13,239 nucleotides of DNA from an uncultured Oscillospiraceae bacterium (GTDB taxonomy: Bacteria; Bacillota; Clostridia; Oscillospirales; Ruminococcaceae), in NCBI GenBank assembly GCA_934457235.1, contig CAKSHT010000059.1, forward strand, positions 1-13,239. The letters run 5' to 3'. Positions 6,036 to 13,239 of this stretch are shown here, one piece after another. Below the pieces are notes generated by a model. That model saw only the letters and a program-made list of their open reading frames with translations. It did no database searches and was not told the DNA's origin. The stretch's first letter is position 1; every line of letters begins with the position of its first letter. A program made the translations under genes and the position numbers.

Positions 6036-7085
6036 ATGCAGATAGTAATTGCGATACTGGCATTCTGCGTCATAATAATTATCCATGAATTGGGACATTT
6101 CACGGCTGCCAAGATGTGCGGGATTCAGGTAAATGAGTTCGCGCTTGGTATGGGACCGGTGATTTTCCGAAAAAAAGGCAAGGAAACCGAATACGTTATC
6201 CGCGCGCTTCCCATCGGCGGTTCCTGCTCAATGGAGGGCGAAAGCGACGACAGCGACAATCCGCGTGCATTCAACCGCAAGCCCGTATGGCAGAGAATGA
6301 TAGTTATTGTAGCTGGTCCCATAATGAATCTTGTCCTGGGATTTATAGCGGCGCTCATTTATATCTGCACCGTAGCAAATGTCGGTACTACTACTGTCAG
6401 CACGTTTCCGGATCATTCGCTGTGTTCTCAGCAGCTGCAGGTCGGCGACCAGATAGTTTCGATTGAAAACACGCACGTCTGGACTACGTATGATATTCAG
6501 TACAAGCTTCAGAATAATTCCGGCAGAACAAACAGCGACGGCGACATTCTTCTTGATTTCAAGGTAAAGCGCGACGGACAGACTCTGGAGCTTAAAGATG
6601 TTCCGTTTATGGTAGAAACTGATGAAGACGGAAACAGCAGCATTATCTATGGATTTTACGTGCAGCCACTTGACCGTAATTTCTTTAACGTGATCAAGTA
6701 CAGTGGCAGGGAAACCGCGTCCATCAGCCGAATGATCATTTTTACTCTGGCTGATTTGTTCAAGGGTAAATATGGTCTTAAAGACCTTTCAGGACCTGTG
6801 GGGACTGTTACGGTCGTATCTCAGAGCGTAAGCTACGGCCTTCCGTCGTTCATGTATATGTTCGCGTTCATCACAGTAAATGTGGGTGTTTTCAATCTGC
6901 TTCCCATTCCTGCACTGGACGGCTGCAGGTTTCTGTTCCTTACGATAGAGGCAATACGCAGGAAGCCGCTGAAGCCGCAGGTCGAGGGCATAATCCATCT
7001 GGTCGGCTTCGGTCTGCTGATGCTGCTTATGCTCGTTGTGACATTTGGTGATATTTCAAAACTTATCGGCGGAGGTTTTCAGTGA
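6036..7085 (+). CDS. rseP: Site-2 intramembrane zinc metalloprotease (RseP/RasP family)
   Basis: This is an S2P-type protease that cuts membrane-embedded substrates such as anti-sigma factors or remnant signal peptides, acting within the cytoplasmic membrane. The first transmembrane helix (about 1-20) carries the zinc motif HELGH (17-21). A further helix spans about 88-112. A single PDZ domain lies near 118-210, with VGDQIVSIENTHVW. The C-terminal helices contain NLLPIPALDG (287-296), whose D295 is the third zinc ligand. The 349 residues and one PDZ match the Gram-positive RasP/YluC type; E. coli RseP has two. The re-entrant GGYxxMxGE element reads GGSCSMEGE here. GGAGGT (6027-6032) is just ahead of the ATG. 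The stop overlaps the ispG GTG by four bases. An A7 run lies at 6170-6176. The substrate is unknown; the dxr-rseP linkage is conserved in Firmicutes. Confidence 0.94.
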   Translation: MQIVIAILAFCVIIIIHELGHFTAAKMCGIQVNEFALGMGPVIFRKKGKETEYVIRALPIGGSCSMEGESDDSDNPRAFNRKPVWQRMIVIVAGPIMNLVLGFIAALIYICTVANVGTTTVSTFPDHSLCSQQLQVGDQIVSIENTHVWTTYDIQYKLQNNSGRTNSDGDILLDFKVKRDGQTLELKDVPFMVETDEDGNSSIIYGFYVQPLDRNFFNVIKYSGRETASISRMIIFTLADLFKGKYGLKDLSGPVGTVTVVSQSVSYGLPSFMYMFAFITVNVGVFNLLPIPALDGCRFLFLTIEAIRRKPLKPQVEGIIHLVGFGLLMLLMLVVTFGDISKLIGGGFQ

Positions 7086-8116
7086 GTAAGAAAAAAGTAA
7101 ATGTCGGCGGTCTAACGCTCGGCAATGGACATATATACATTCAGTCAATGCTGAATGTTCCGGCGGAAAAGGTTAGTGAAAGCGTAAAACAGGCAGTTCA
7201 GCTTGAAAAGTCTGGCTGTGAGATAATCCGCGCTGCTGTACCAACGCTTGATGATGTAAGGCTGATACCAGCTTTAAAGGAAGCCGTGAATATCCCGGTC
7301 GTTGCGGATATCCATTTTGATTACAGGATTGCACTGGCTTGCGTTGACGCAGGCGTGGATAAGATACGCATAAATCCCGGAAACATCGGCAGTCCCGATC
7401 GTGTAAAGACTGTCGCTGACGCCTGCCGCAAAAAGAATATCCCAATACGTATCGGCGTGAACTCCGGCTCATTGGAGCGCCATCTGCTTGAAAAGTATGG
7501 CAGCCCGACTCCGGAAGCGCTGGTGGAAAGTGCGCTTGGTCATGTGAAACTGCTTAACGACTGTGATTTTGACGACATAGTAATCAGCATCAAATCCTCT
7601 GACGTAAAGCTGATGATAGCCGCATACAGACTTCTCGCGCAGCAGGTGGATTACCCGCTGCACCTTGGCGTGACCGAAGCCGGTACCGAGCGCATGGGAA
7701 TGATAAAATCCGCAGTCGGTATAGGCTCGTTGCTTTGCGACGGAATAGGGGACACTATCCGAGTTTCTCTGACCGCCGATCCGGTAAAGGAGATATACGC
7801 GGCAAAGGATATCCTGCGCGCCTGCGATATGGGCGGAGGAGTTCAGATAGTTTCCTGCCCGACATGCGGAAGGACAAAAATCGCGCTGATACCGCTGGCA
7901 GAGCAGGTCGAAAAGCTCTGTGCAACGATCGACAAGCCAATTAAGGTAGCCGTGATGGGATGCGTTGTGAACGGTCCCGGAGAAGCTCGTGAAGCTGATA
8001 TAGGAATAGCCGGCGGCAAAGGAGAAGGAATCATCTTCAAAAAAGGCAAGATACTGCGGAAAGTACCGGAGGACAAGCTTCTTGAAGAACTGAAAAAGGA
8101 AATCGACCTGTTATAA
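7082..8116 (+). CDS. ispG: (E)-4-hydroxy-3-methylbut-2-enyl-diphosphate synthase (flavodoxin-type)
   Basis: IspG (GcpE) reductively opens MEcPP to HMBPP, the penultimate MEP-pathway step, using a [4Fe-4S] cluster and electrons from flavodoxin or ferredoxin. The 344 residues form a TIM barrel followed by the cluster domain. INPGNIG (97-103) is the conserved barrel motif. The cluster ligands are C259 and C262 in CPTCGR, C294 in MGCVVNGPGE, and the glutamate E301. GIAGGKGEG (308-316) follows as in the family. The start is GTG at 7082, overlapping the rseP stop in GTGA; GGAGG (7071-7075) lies six bases upstream, so coupled translation is likely. Together with dxr it puts two MEP enzymes in one operon with uppS, their downstream consumer. 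In Bacillus-type operons proS often follows rseP at this place; here it is ispG, as in many Clostridia. Confidence 0.96.
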   Translation: MSKKKVNVGGLTLGNGHIYIQSMLNVPAEKVSESVKQAVQLEKSGCEIIRAAVPTLDDVRLIPALKEAVNIPVVADIHFDYRIALACVDAGVDKIRINPGNIGSPDRVKTVADACRKKNIPIRIGVNSGSLERHLLEKYGSPTPEALVESALGHVKLLNDCDFDDIVISIKSSDVKLMIAAYRLLAQQVDYPLHLGVTEAGTERMGMIKSAVGIGSLLCDGIGDTIRVSLTADPVKEIYAAKDILRACDMGGGVQIVSCPTCGRTKIALIPLAEQVEKLCATIDKPIKVAVMGCVVNGPGEAREADIGIAGGKGEGIIFKKGKILRKVPEDKLLEELKKEIDLL

Positions 8117-8139
8117 GCAGGCGTGAGAAAGGATAATAA

Positions 8140-11100
8140 ATGCCAGCAAAATTGAAAGAGCTGTTTGATGGATTGACTCTGCCACAGACCGCGGCGGAGG
8201 GTACAGTTCTGAAAATCGTATATACCGAGCAGAAGAACGAAATGCTGATAAACCTCGGCATAGACGAACTGTGCCCGGCAGCGGAGATAATCACAGCGGA
8301 AAACCAGATCTCCTCCGCGACGGGTGGTGCGTCCGCACGTATCTATCCGGCATATCATACTTCGTTATATACGCCGGATTATATCAGCGAGGTAATGGCG
8401 ATACTCAAGGACCGAAATGGCGCTGTCAACGGATACCTTGATAACGCGGAGATCAGCGACGACGGCGAGACCTGCGAAATATCGCTGAAACACGGCGGCA
8501 GGGATATGCTGCTGCAAATGGGTATTGACAAGTCCATTGAGCGCATGATCGCAGGATTTTTCAAGAAGCAGATAAATGTTGTTTTCACCGGGGTTTCCGA
8601 GGTAAACATGGAGGAGTACATGAAGTCAGAGGAGCGCCCGCCTGTCCAGGTGGTTCCGTACACTCCGGCACCGACGCCCTCCGAGAAGTACCAGGGCGGT
8701 GGCGGCGGAAAGGGAAGCCGCCGCGGAGCCTCTGTACTTAAAGAGCCAAAGGAAATAAAGCTTCCGTTTGAATCCGAGCTTCTGGAGGATACCGCTACGC
8801 TGTTCTATGGAAAGGGGATCAGTGAAGCGCCGTTAAAGATGTCCGAAACATTCGGCGAGGGCGACGAGGTAACATTATGGGGAGAGGTTTTCAAGACTGA
8901 CGAAAAGACTTCCCGTGATGGAAACACGTTCATATTCACCGCATATTTTTCAGACCGTACTTCCTCTGAGATACTGAAAATCATCACTCCTACTGAAAAC
9001 AGCGACACAATTAAGAGTAACATAAAGCCCGGCAAGGCGATAATCGTCAGCGGTAAGTTTGAGTTTGATACCTTTGCCAAGTGCCTTAATGTACGTCCAT
9101 GGTCTATCGCTTCGGTAAAAACCAAGAAGCGCAAGGATAAGGCAGAGGAAAAGCGCGTAGAACTTCACCTGCATACCACCATGTCTGATATGGACGCCGT
9201 GACCCCGGCGGCTGACCTTGTAAACCAGGCGTTTTCCTGGGGTCACAAGGCTATCGCCATAACTGACCACGGCAACGTACAGGCGTACCCGGAAGCCATG
9301 AACACCGTAGAGAAGATACGCAAGAACGGCGGCGAATTCAAGATAATCTACGGCATGGAGGCGTATTTTGTCAACGACTCCGGCGCACTTGTGTCCGGTT
9401 GTAACGAGTGTTCCATAAACGACGACGTAATTGTTTTCGATATCGAGACCACCGGTTTAAGCCGCGAGCTTGACCGTATCACTGAAATCGGTGCAGTCAA
9501 GCTGCGTAACATGGAAGTCGTGGACAGATTCCAGACCTTTGTCAATCCGGAAAGACCTATTCCCGCTAACATAACTGAACTCACCGGAATAACCGACGAG
9601 ATGGTGGAGGACGCTCCCTCTGAAAAGGAAGCGCTTGAAAAGTTCATCGCATTCGCCGGAAAGGGCGTCCTGGTAGCGCATAATGCGGATTTTGATACAT
9701 CGTTTATAAAAATAGGCTGCGAGCGCCATGGGCTGACATACGATATACGCTATGCGGATACGCTGAAACTGGCAAGAGCCGCGCTCCCTCACCTCAGAAA
9801 CTTCAAGCTGGATACCGTAGCAAAGGAATTCAAGCTCGGAGATTTCAACCATCACCGCGCAATCGACGATGCGGAAATGCTGTCCAGGATATTTATTTCA
9901 CTCGTTCAGGTTTCCTGCAAAGGACACAAGCTTGAAAAGTTCGGGGATTTCAATACGATACTCGGTGATGTGGATGTAAAGAAACAGCCCACGTATCACA
10001 TGATAATCCTGGTAAAAAACCAGGTGGGATTAAAGAATCTGTACAAGCTGGTTTCCTATTCCAACCTGAATTACTTCTACCGCAAGCCTCGTGTACCGCT
10101 GTCTGAACTTCAGAAGCACCGCGAGGGACTTATCGTTGGCAGCGCCTGCGAAGCCGGCGAGCTTTTCCGTGCTATTCTCGACGGAAAGCCCCAGGAAGAA
10201 ATCGAGCGCATCGCGTCGATCTACGATTACCTGGAGATCCAGCCGATAGCCAATAACGAGTTCCTTGTACGCGAGGGAATCGTTTCTGACGACGAGGGAC
10301 TCCGCCAGCTTAACATGCGTATTGTAAAGCTTGGCGAGAAACTGAACAAGCCTGTCGTTGCGACCTGCGACGTTCATTTCATGAACAAGGAGGACGGAAT
10401 TTTCCGTAAAATACTCCAGGCGGGACAGGGATTCAAGGACGCCGACAATCAGGCGCCGCTTTATCTGCGTACCACCGATGAGATGCTGGAGGAATTCAGC
10501 TATCTCGGCGAGGAAAAGGCGAAGGAAGTCGTAATAACCAATACAAACACCATCGCAGATATGATCGAGGATATCCGTCCGATACCCAAGGGAACCTACA
10601 CGCCGTCCATCGAGGGCGCCGAGCAGGAGTTACAGGACCTATGCTGGACGAGAGCCATGAACTGGTACGGTTATGAGGACAAGATACCGGAGATCGTAAC
10701 AAAGCGCCTGCAAAAGGAGCTTGACGCGATCATCAAATACGGATTCTCAGTACTTTACATGATCGCCCAGAAGCTTGTAAAATACTCAGAGGACAACGGG
10801 TACCTGGTAGGCTCCAGAGGTTCAGTCGGTTCGTCGTTCGTTGCGATAATGTCCGGTATTTCTGAGGTAAATCCGCTTGCACCGCATTATCGCTGCCCCA
10901 AGTGCCGTTATAACGAGTTCGTTACCGACGGCTCCGTTGGCTCCGGATTTGACCTTCCCCAGAAGAACTGCCCTAACTGCGGTATCGACATGATACGCGA
11001 CGGTCATGATATCCCGTTCGAAACGTTCCTTGGATTCAAGGGGGACAAGGCGCCGGATATCGACCTAAACTTCTCCGGCGAAGTCCAGGGCAAGGTACAC

Positions 11101-12486
11101 CGCTACACTGAAGAACTGTTCGGTAAGGACCACGTGTTCAAGGCGGGTACTATTTCCGCGGTACAGGATAAAACGGCATATGGCTTCGTAAAGAAGTACT
11201 GCGAGGAGCGTGGAATTGAATTCAACAACGCCGAGATGGAGCGGCTTGCAATCGGCTGCACCGGCGTAAAACGCACGACTTCACAGCACCCCGGCGGAAT
11301 GGTCGTTGTCCCGAACGATTATGAGGTATACGACTTCACACCGGTTCAGCACCCGGCTGATAAGACGGACAGCGACATGATAACAACGCACTTCGACTTC
11401 CATGCGCTGCACGACACTATATTAAAGCTTGATGAGCTGGGTCACGATGTGCCGACCCTGTACAAGCACCTTGAGGATATGACCGGAATGAAGATCGCGG
11501 ACGTATCCACCACCGACCGCGCGATTTACGACCTGTTCGTTTCAACGGAGCCGCTAGGCGTAACTCCCGATGATATTTTCGCGCCCTGCGGAACCTACGG
11601 TATTCCGGAGTTCGGTACGCCGTTCGCAATGCAGATGCTTCAGGATGCAAAGCCGAAGAACTTCTCCGATCTGCTGCAGATCTCAGGTCTGTCGCATGGT
11701 ACGGATGTGTGGCTTGGCAATGCGCAGGATCTTATTAAAAACGGCACCTGCACAATTTCCGAGGTTATCGGAACGCGTGATAACATCATGGTATACCTGC
11801 TGCATAAAGGTGTTGAGCCTAGCCTGGCGTTCAAGATAATGGAGATAACCCGTAAGGGTAACGCAACAAAGCTGTTTGACGATACTATTTACCAGGCGTT
11901 CAAGGACAACAATGTCCCCGACTGGTACGTCGAGAGCTGTAAGAAGATAAAATACATGTTCCCGAAAGCACACGCGGCGGCATATGTAACGTCTGCGGTA
12001 AAGCTATGCTGGTTCAAGATAAATAAGCCCTGCGAATTCTATGCGGCAACGCTCACAAAGCACACTGAAAACATCGAGCTTGACGTGGTTTTAAAGGGCA
12101 AGGACGCTGTCAAGGCGCGTATAAAGGAACTCCACGGAATGCAGAATATCGGCGTAAAGGAAAAGGGAACGCTGGATGCGCTCCTGCTCGTGAACGAAAT
12201 GATGTGCCGCGGTATCGGAGTTCTTCCGGTAGACGCAAAGCTTTCCGGAGCTGCGACATATCATATCGAGGACGGAAAGCTGCGCATGCCTTATCTGTCC
12301 ATCGCCGGCTGCGGGTCGAACGCCGCGTTCAAGCTGAAGGAAGTCATCGACAACGGAAACTACATGTGTATTGATGATATCCAGCAGCAGAGCGGACTGA
12401 ACAGCACTGTTATAGACAAAATGCGCGAGATGGGAGTATTCGGAGATATTCCCAATTCAGCCCAGATGTCTCTGTTTGATATGTAA
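8140..12486 (+). CDS. polC: DNA polymerase III alpha subunit, PolC type (Gram-positive)
   Basis: PolC is the main replicative DNA polymerase of Firmicutes, with proofreading built in. It has 1448 residues, normal for the family. The domains in order are: a variable N-terminal region (1-180), a glycine-rich linker (YQGGGGGKGS, 184-193), an OB fold (about 240-325), and a PHP domain beginning with ELHLHTTMSD (341-350) and ITDHGN (374-379), interrupted by the exonuclease. The DEDDh exonuclease (about 428-590) shows D434 and E436 in FDIETTG, HNADFD (514-519), and HRAIDDA with H572 and D577. PHP resumes to about 750. The polymerase core has SRGSVGSS (892-899), a zinc site CPKC/CPNC (C919, C922, C944, C947) and catalytic D973 and D975 in PDIDLNF. 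The C-terminal QMSLFDM resembles the beta-clamp-binding motif. AAAGGA (8128-8133) sits six bases before the ATG. The gene follows ispG after 23 bases and ends the operon. No key residue seems missing. Confidence 0.98.
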   Translation: MPAKLKELFDGLTLPQTAAEGTVLKIVYTEQKNEMLINLGIDELCPAAEIITAENQISSATGGASARIYPAYHTSLYTPDYISEVMAILKDRNGAVNGYLDNAEISDDGETCEISLKHGGRDMLLQMGIDKSIERMIAGFFKKQINVVFTGVSEVNMEEYMKSEERPPVQVVPYTPAPTPSEKYQGGGGGKGSRRGASVLKEPKEIKLPFESELLEDTATLFYGKGISEAPLKMSETFGEGDEVTLWGEVFKTDEKTSRDGNTFIFTAYFSDRTSSEILKIITPTENSDTIKSNIKPGKAIIVSGKFEFDTFAKCLNVRPWSIASVKTKKRKDKAEEKRVELHLHTTMSDMDAVTPAADLVNQAFSWGHKAIAITDHGNVQAYPEAMNTVEKIRKNGGEFKIIYGMEAYFVNDSGALVSGCNECSINDDVIVFDIETTGLSRELDRITEIGAVKLRNMEVVDRFQTFVNPERPIPANITELTGITDEMVEDAPSEKEALEKFIAFAGKGVLVAHNADFDTSFIKIGCERHGLTYDIRYADTLKLARAALPHLRNFKLDTVAKEFKLGDFNHHRAIDDAEMLSRIFISLVQVSCKGHKLEKFGDFNTILGDVDVKKQPTYHMIILVKNQVGLKNLYKLVSYSNLNYFYRKPRVPLSELQKHREGLIVGSACEAGELFRAILDGKPQEEIERIASIYDYLEIQPIANNEFLVREGIVSDDEGLRQLNMRIVKLGEKLNKPVVATCDVHFMNKEDGIFRKILQAGQGFKDADNQAPLYLRTTDEMLEEFSYLGEEKAKEVVITNTNTIADMIEDIRPIPKGTYTPSIEGAEQELQDLCWTRAMNWYGYEDKIPEIVTKRLQKELDAIIKYGFSVLYMIAQKLVKYSEDNGYLVGSRGSVGSSFVAIMSGISEVNPLAPHYRCPKCRYNEFVTDGSVGSGFDLPQKNCPNCGIDMIRDGHDIPFETFLGFKGDKAPDIDLNFSGEVQGKVHRYTEELFGKDHVFKAGTISAVQDKTAYGFVKKYCEERGIEFNNAEMERLAIGCTGVKRTTSQHPGGMVVVPNDYEVYDFTPVQHPADKTDSDMITTHFDFHALHDTILKLDELGHDVPTLYKHLEDMTGMKIADVSTTDRAIYDLFVSTEPLGVTPDDIFAPCGTYGIPEFGTPFAMQMLQDAKPKNFSDLLQISGLSHGTDVWLGNAQDLIKNGTCTISEVIGTRDNIMVYLLHKGVEPSLAFKIMEITRKGNATKLFDDTIYQAFKDNNVPDWYVESCKKIKYMFPKAHAAAYVTSAVKLCWFKINKPCEFYAATLTKHTENIELDVVLKGKDAVKARIKELHGMQNIGVKEKGTLDALLLVNEMMCRGIGVLPVDAKLSGAATYHIEDGKLRMPYLSIAGCGSNAAFKLKEVIDNGNYMCIDDIQQQSGLNSTVIDKMREMGVFGDIPNSAQMSLFDM

Positions 12487-12494
12487 TGACAAAT

Positions 12495-12558
12495 GCGGTA
12501 TTGTTGAAATGCAATGTGCATAATTACCAAAAAATACACCGCTTATTGACAATACCGC
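12495..12558. repeat. 10-bp perfect inverted repeat overlapping the hisZ promoter (candidate operator or terminator stem)
   Basis: GCGGTATTGT (12495-12504) and ACAATACCGC (12549-12558) are exact inverted repeats 44 bases apart, just after the polC stop. The right arm covers the end of the -35 hexamer and the first part of the promoter spacer. As DNA it could be a two-site operator for a looping repressor of hisZ. As RNA it could form the stem of a polC transcript end, although only TCTTTC follows the right arm. Ten exact pairs at this spacing is more than expected by chance in 147 bases. Confidence 0.45.
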
Positions 12559-12574
12559 TCTTTCGTGCTATACT
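12546..12574 (+). promoter_or_regulatory. Strong sigma-A promoter for hisZ
   Basis: There is a perfect -35 TTGACA (12546-12551), a 17-base spacer and a -10 TATACT (12569-12574) preceded by TGC (extended -10). Transcription would begin near 12580-12582, leaving about 53 nt of untranslated leader. That is too short for a T-box or large riboswitch. This shows that hisZ, and presumably the his genes beyond the window, form a separate unit from the pyrH-polC block. Confidence 0.85.
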
Positions 12575-12587
12575 GTTAAAGTAATCT

Positions 12588-12609
12588 GATAGCGTGGTAT
12601 CACGTTATT
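12588..12609 (+). promoter_or_regulatory. Hairpin in the short 5' leader of hisZ
   Basis: The two halves GATAGCGTG (12588-12596) and CACGTTATT (12601-12609) can pair over nine positions, including two G-U pairs, across the loop GTAT. The hairpin sits between the predicted transcription start and the GGAGGG ribosome binding site at 12620. It could stabilise the 5' end or, read as DNA, be an imperfect palindrome bound by a regulator. Its function is not known. Confidence 0.35.
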
Positions 12610-12633
12610 GCACTAAAGCGGAGGGAACGAGAA

Positions 12634-13239
12634 TTGAAAAGATATGATCTGCTCACCCCGGAGGGCACCCGGGATCAGCTGTTTGACGAGTGCCTTGCCA
12701 AGCGCAGCATACAGGAAAAGCTGAGAAAGATATTTACTGCATACGGCTATTCAGAGGTTATCACACCGGGACTGGAATTCTATGACGTTTTCAACAGCAA
12801 AACCAGATATTTCCCGCCGGAGACCATGTATAAGCTGGTCGATGGAAAAAACCGCCTGATGGTTATGCGCCCGGATAACACCATGCCGATAGCAAGACTT
12901 GCAGCGACAAGACTCCGCGAGGAAAAGCTTCCGCTGAAGCTGTACTATAATCAGAGTATATTCATGGTAAATCCCAAGAACAGCGGCCGTGATGACGAGT
13001 TCACCCAGAGCGGCATTGAGATACTCGGCGGTGAGCGCGTCGCAGCGGATTACGAGGCTCTGTCCCTTGCTGCGCAGGCGCTTTTCGCAATCGACGAGGA
13101 TTTCACACTGGAGATCGGCGAAAGCGGAATTTTCCAGACAGTCGTTGAGGATCTGAACCTCCCCGAGGAGCAGTCCGAGCGGATACATTCCCTTATAGAA
13201 AGTAAGAACTTCCCGGCGCTGAACGAAGCACTCGCAGGA
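12634..13239 (+). CDS. hisZ: ATP phosphoribosyltransferase regulatory subunit, 5' part (3' end outside window)
   Basis: HisZ is a catalytically dead relative of histidyl-tRNA synthetase that binds the short HisG to form active ATP phosphoribosyltransferase, the first enzyme of histidine synthesis, and carries its histidine feedback control. The 202 residues seen show the class II synthetase fold: LLTPEGTRDQLF (6-17), RPDNTMPIARLAATRL (79-94, motif-like PIARL), and the GRDDEFTQSGIEILGGE segment (118-134). At the synthetase motif 2 position, where HisRS has FRYERP-type residues, this protein reads IFMVNP, lacking the ATP-binding arginine. That argues for HisZ rather than HisS. The start is TTG at 12634, supported by GGAGGG (12620-12625) eight bases upstream; no in-frame ATG or GTG lies closer to the conserved N-terminus. 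It has its own promoter at 12546-12574. hisG and other his genes are expected just beyond the edge, but that cannot be seen here. Confidence 0.88.
   Translation, partial: MKRYDLLTPEGTRDQLFDECLAKRSIQEKLRKIFTAYGYSEVITPGLEFYDVFNSKTRYFPPETMYKLVDGKNRLMVMRPDNTMPIARLAATRLREEKLPLKLYYNQSIFMVNPKNSGRDDEFTQSGIEILGGERVAADYEALSLAAQALFAIDEDFTLEIGESGIFQTVVEDLNLPEEQSERIHSLIESKNFPALNEALAG

Noticed and set aside
1..13239. Mobile elements, CRISPR, tRNA, rRNA, defence or phage genes
   Set aside because: I looked for direct-repeat arrays, transposase or integrase motifs and tRNA-like folds and saw none; nearly all of the sequence is accounted for by core genes.

Overview
The window reads as chromosomal housekeeping DNA from a low-to-mid GC Gram-positive bacterium of the Clostridia, most plausibly a Ruminococcus-like member of the Oscillospiraceae/Ruminococcaceae. 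Four observations support this. It carries a Gram-positive-type replicative polymerase (PolC, with a fused proofreading exonuclease). The gene order pyrH-frr-uppS-cdsA-dxr-rseP-ispG-polC is the Firmicutes order. Strong purine-rich ribosome binding sites sit before ATG, GTG and TTG starts. The histidine pathway uses a HisZ-type regulatory subunit. The genus is inference only.

Layout, all on the + strand. At 1-319 is the 3' end of an aldo/keto reductase gene. At 320-594 is a non-coding stretch with a clear sigma-A promoter (355-383), followed by about 200 nt of hairpin-rich leader that matches no riboswitch or T-box I can recognise. At 595-1836 is homoserine dehydrogenase (hom). At 1837-1941 is a short spacer with competing hairpins. 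From 1942 to 12486 runs a tight block: pyrH, frr, uppS, cdsA, then a short hairpin-bearing gap, then dxr, rseP, ispG and polC. At 12487-12633 is an intergenic region with a near-consensus promoter and a long inverted repeat. From 12634 to the right edge is the 5' part of hisZ, which starts with TTG.

How the genes fit together. The central block couples nucleotide supply (PyrH makes UDP), translation (Frr recycles ribosomes) and cell-envelope lipid supply. Dxr and IspG are MEP-pathway enzymes that make isoprenoid precursors, UppS turns these into the undecaprenyl carrier for peptidoglycan, and CdsA makes CDP-diacylglycerol for phospholipids. RseP is an intramembrane protease linked to envelope signalling. 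PolC is the replicative polymerase. hom and hisZ flank the block and belong to amino-acid biosynthesis (aspartate family and histidine); each has its own promoter.

I found no mobile element, CRISPR array, tRNA, rRNA, phage gene or defence system. The parts worth a second look are regulatory: the unassigned structured leader of hom, the switchable hairpins between hom and pyrH, the hairpin before dxr, and the inverted repeat over the hisZ promoter.
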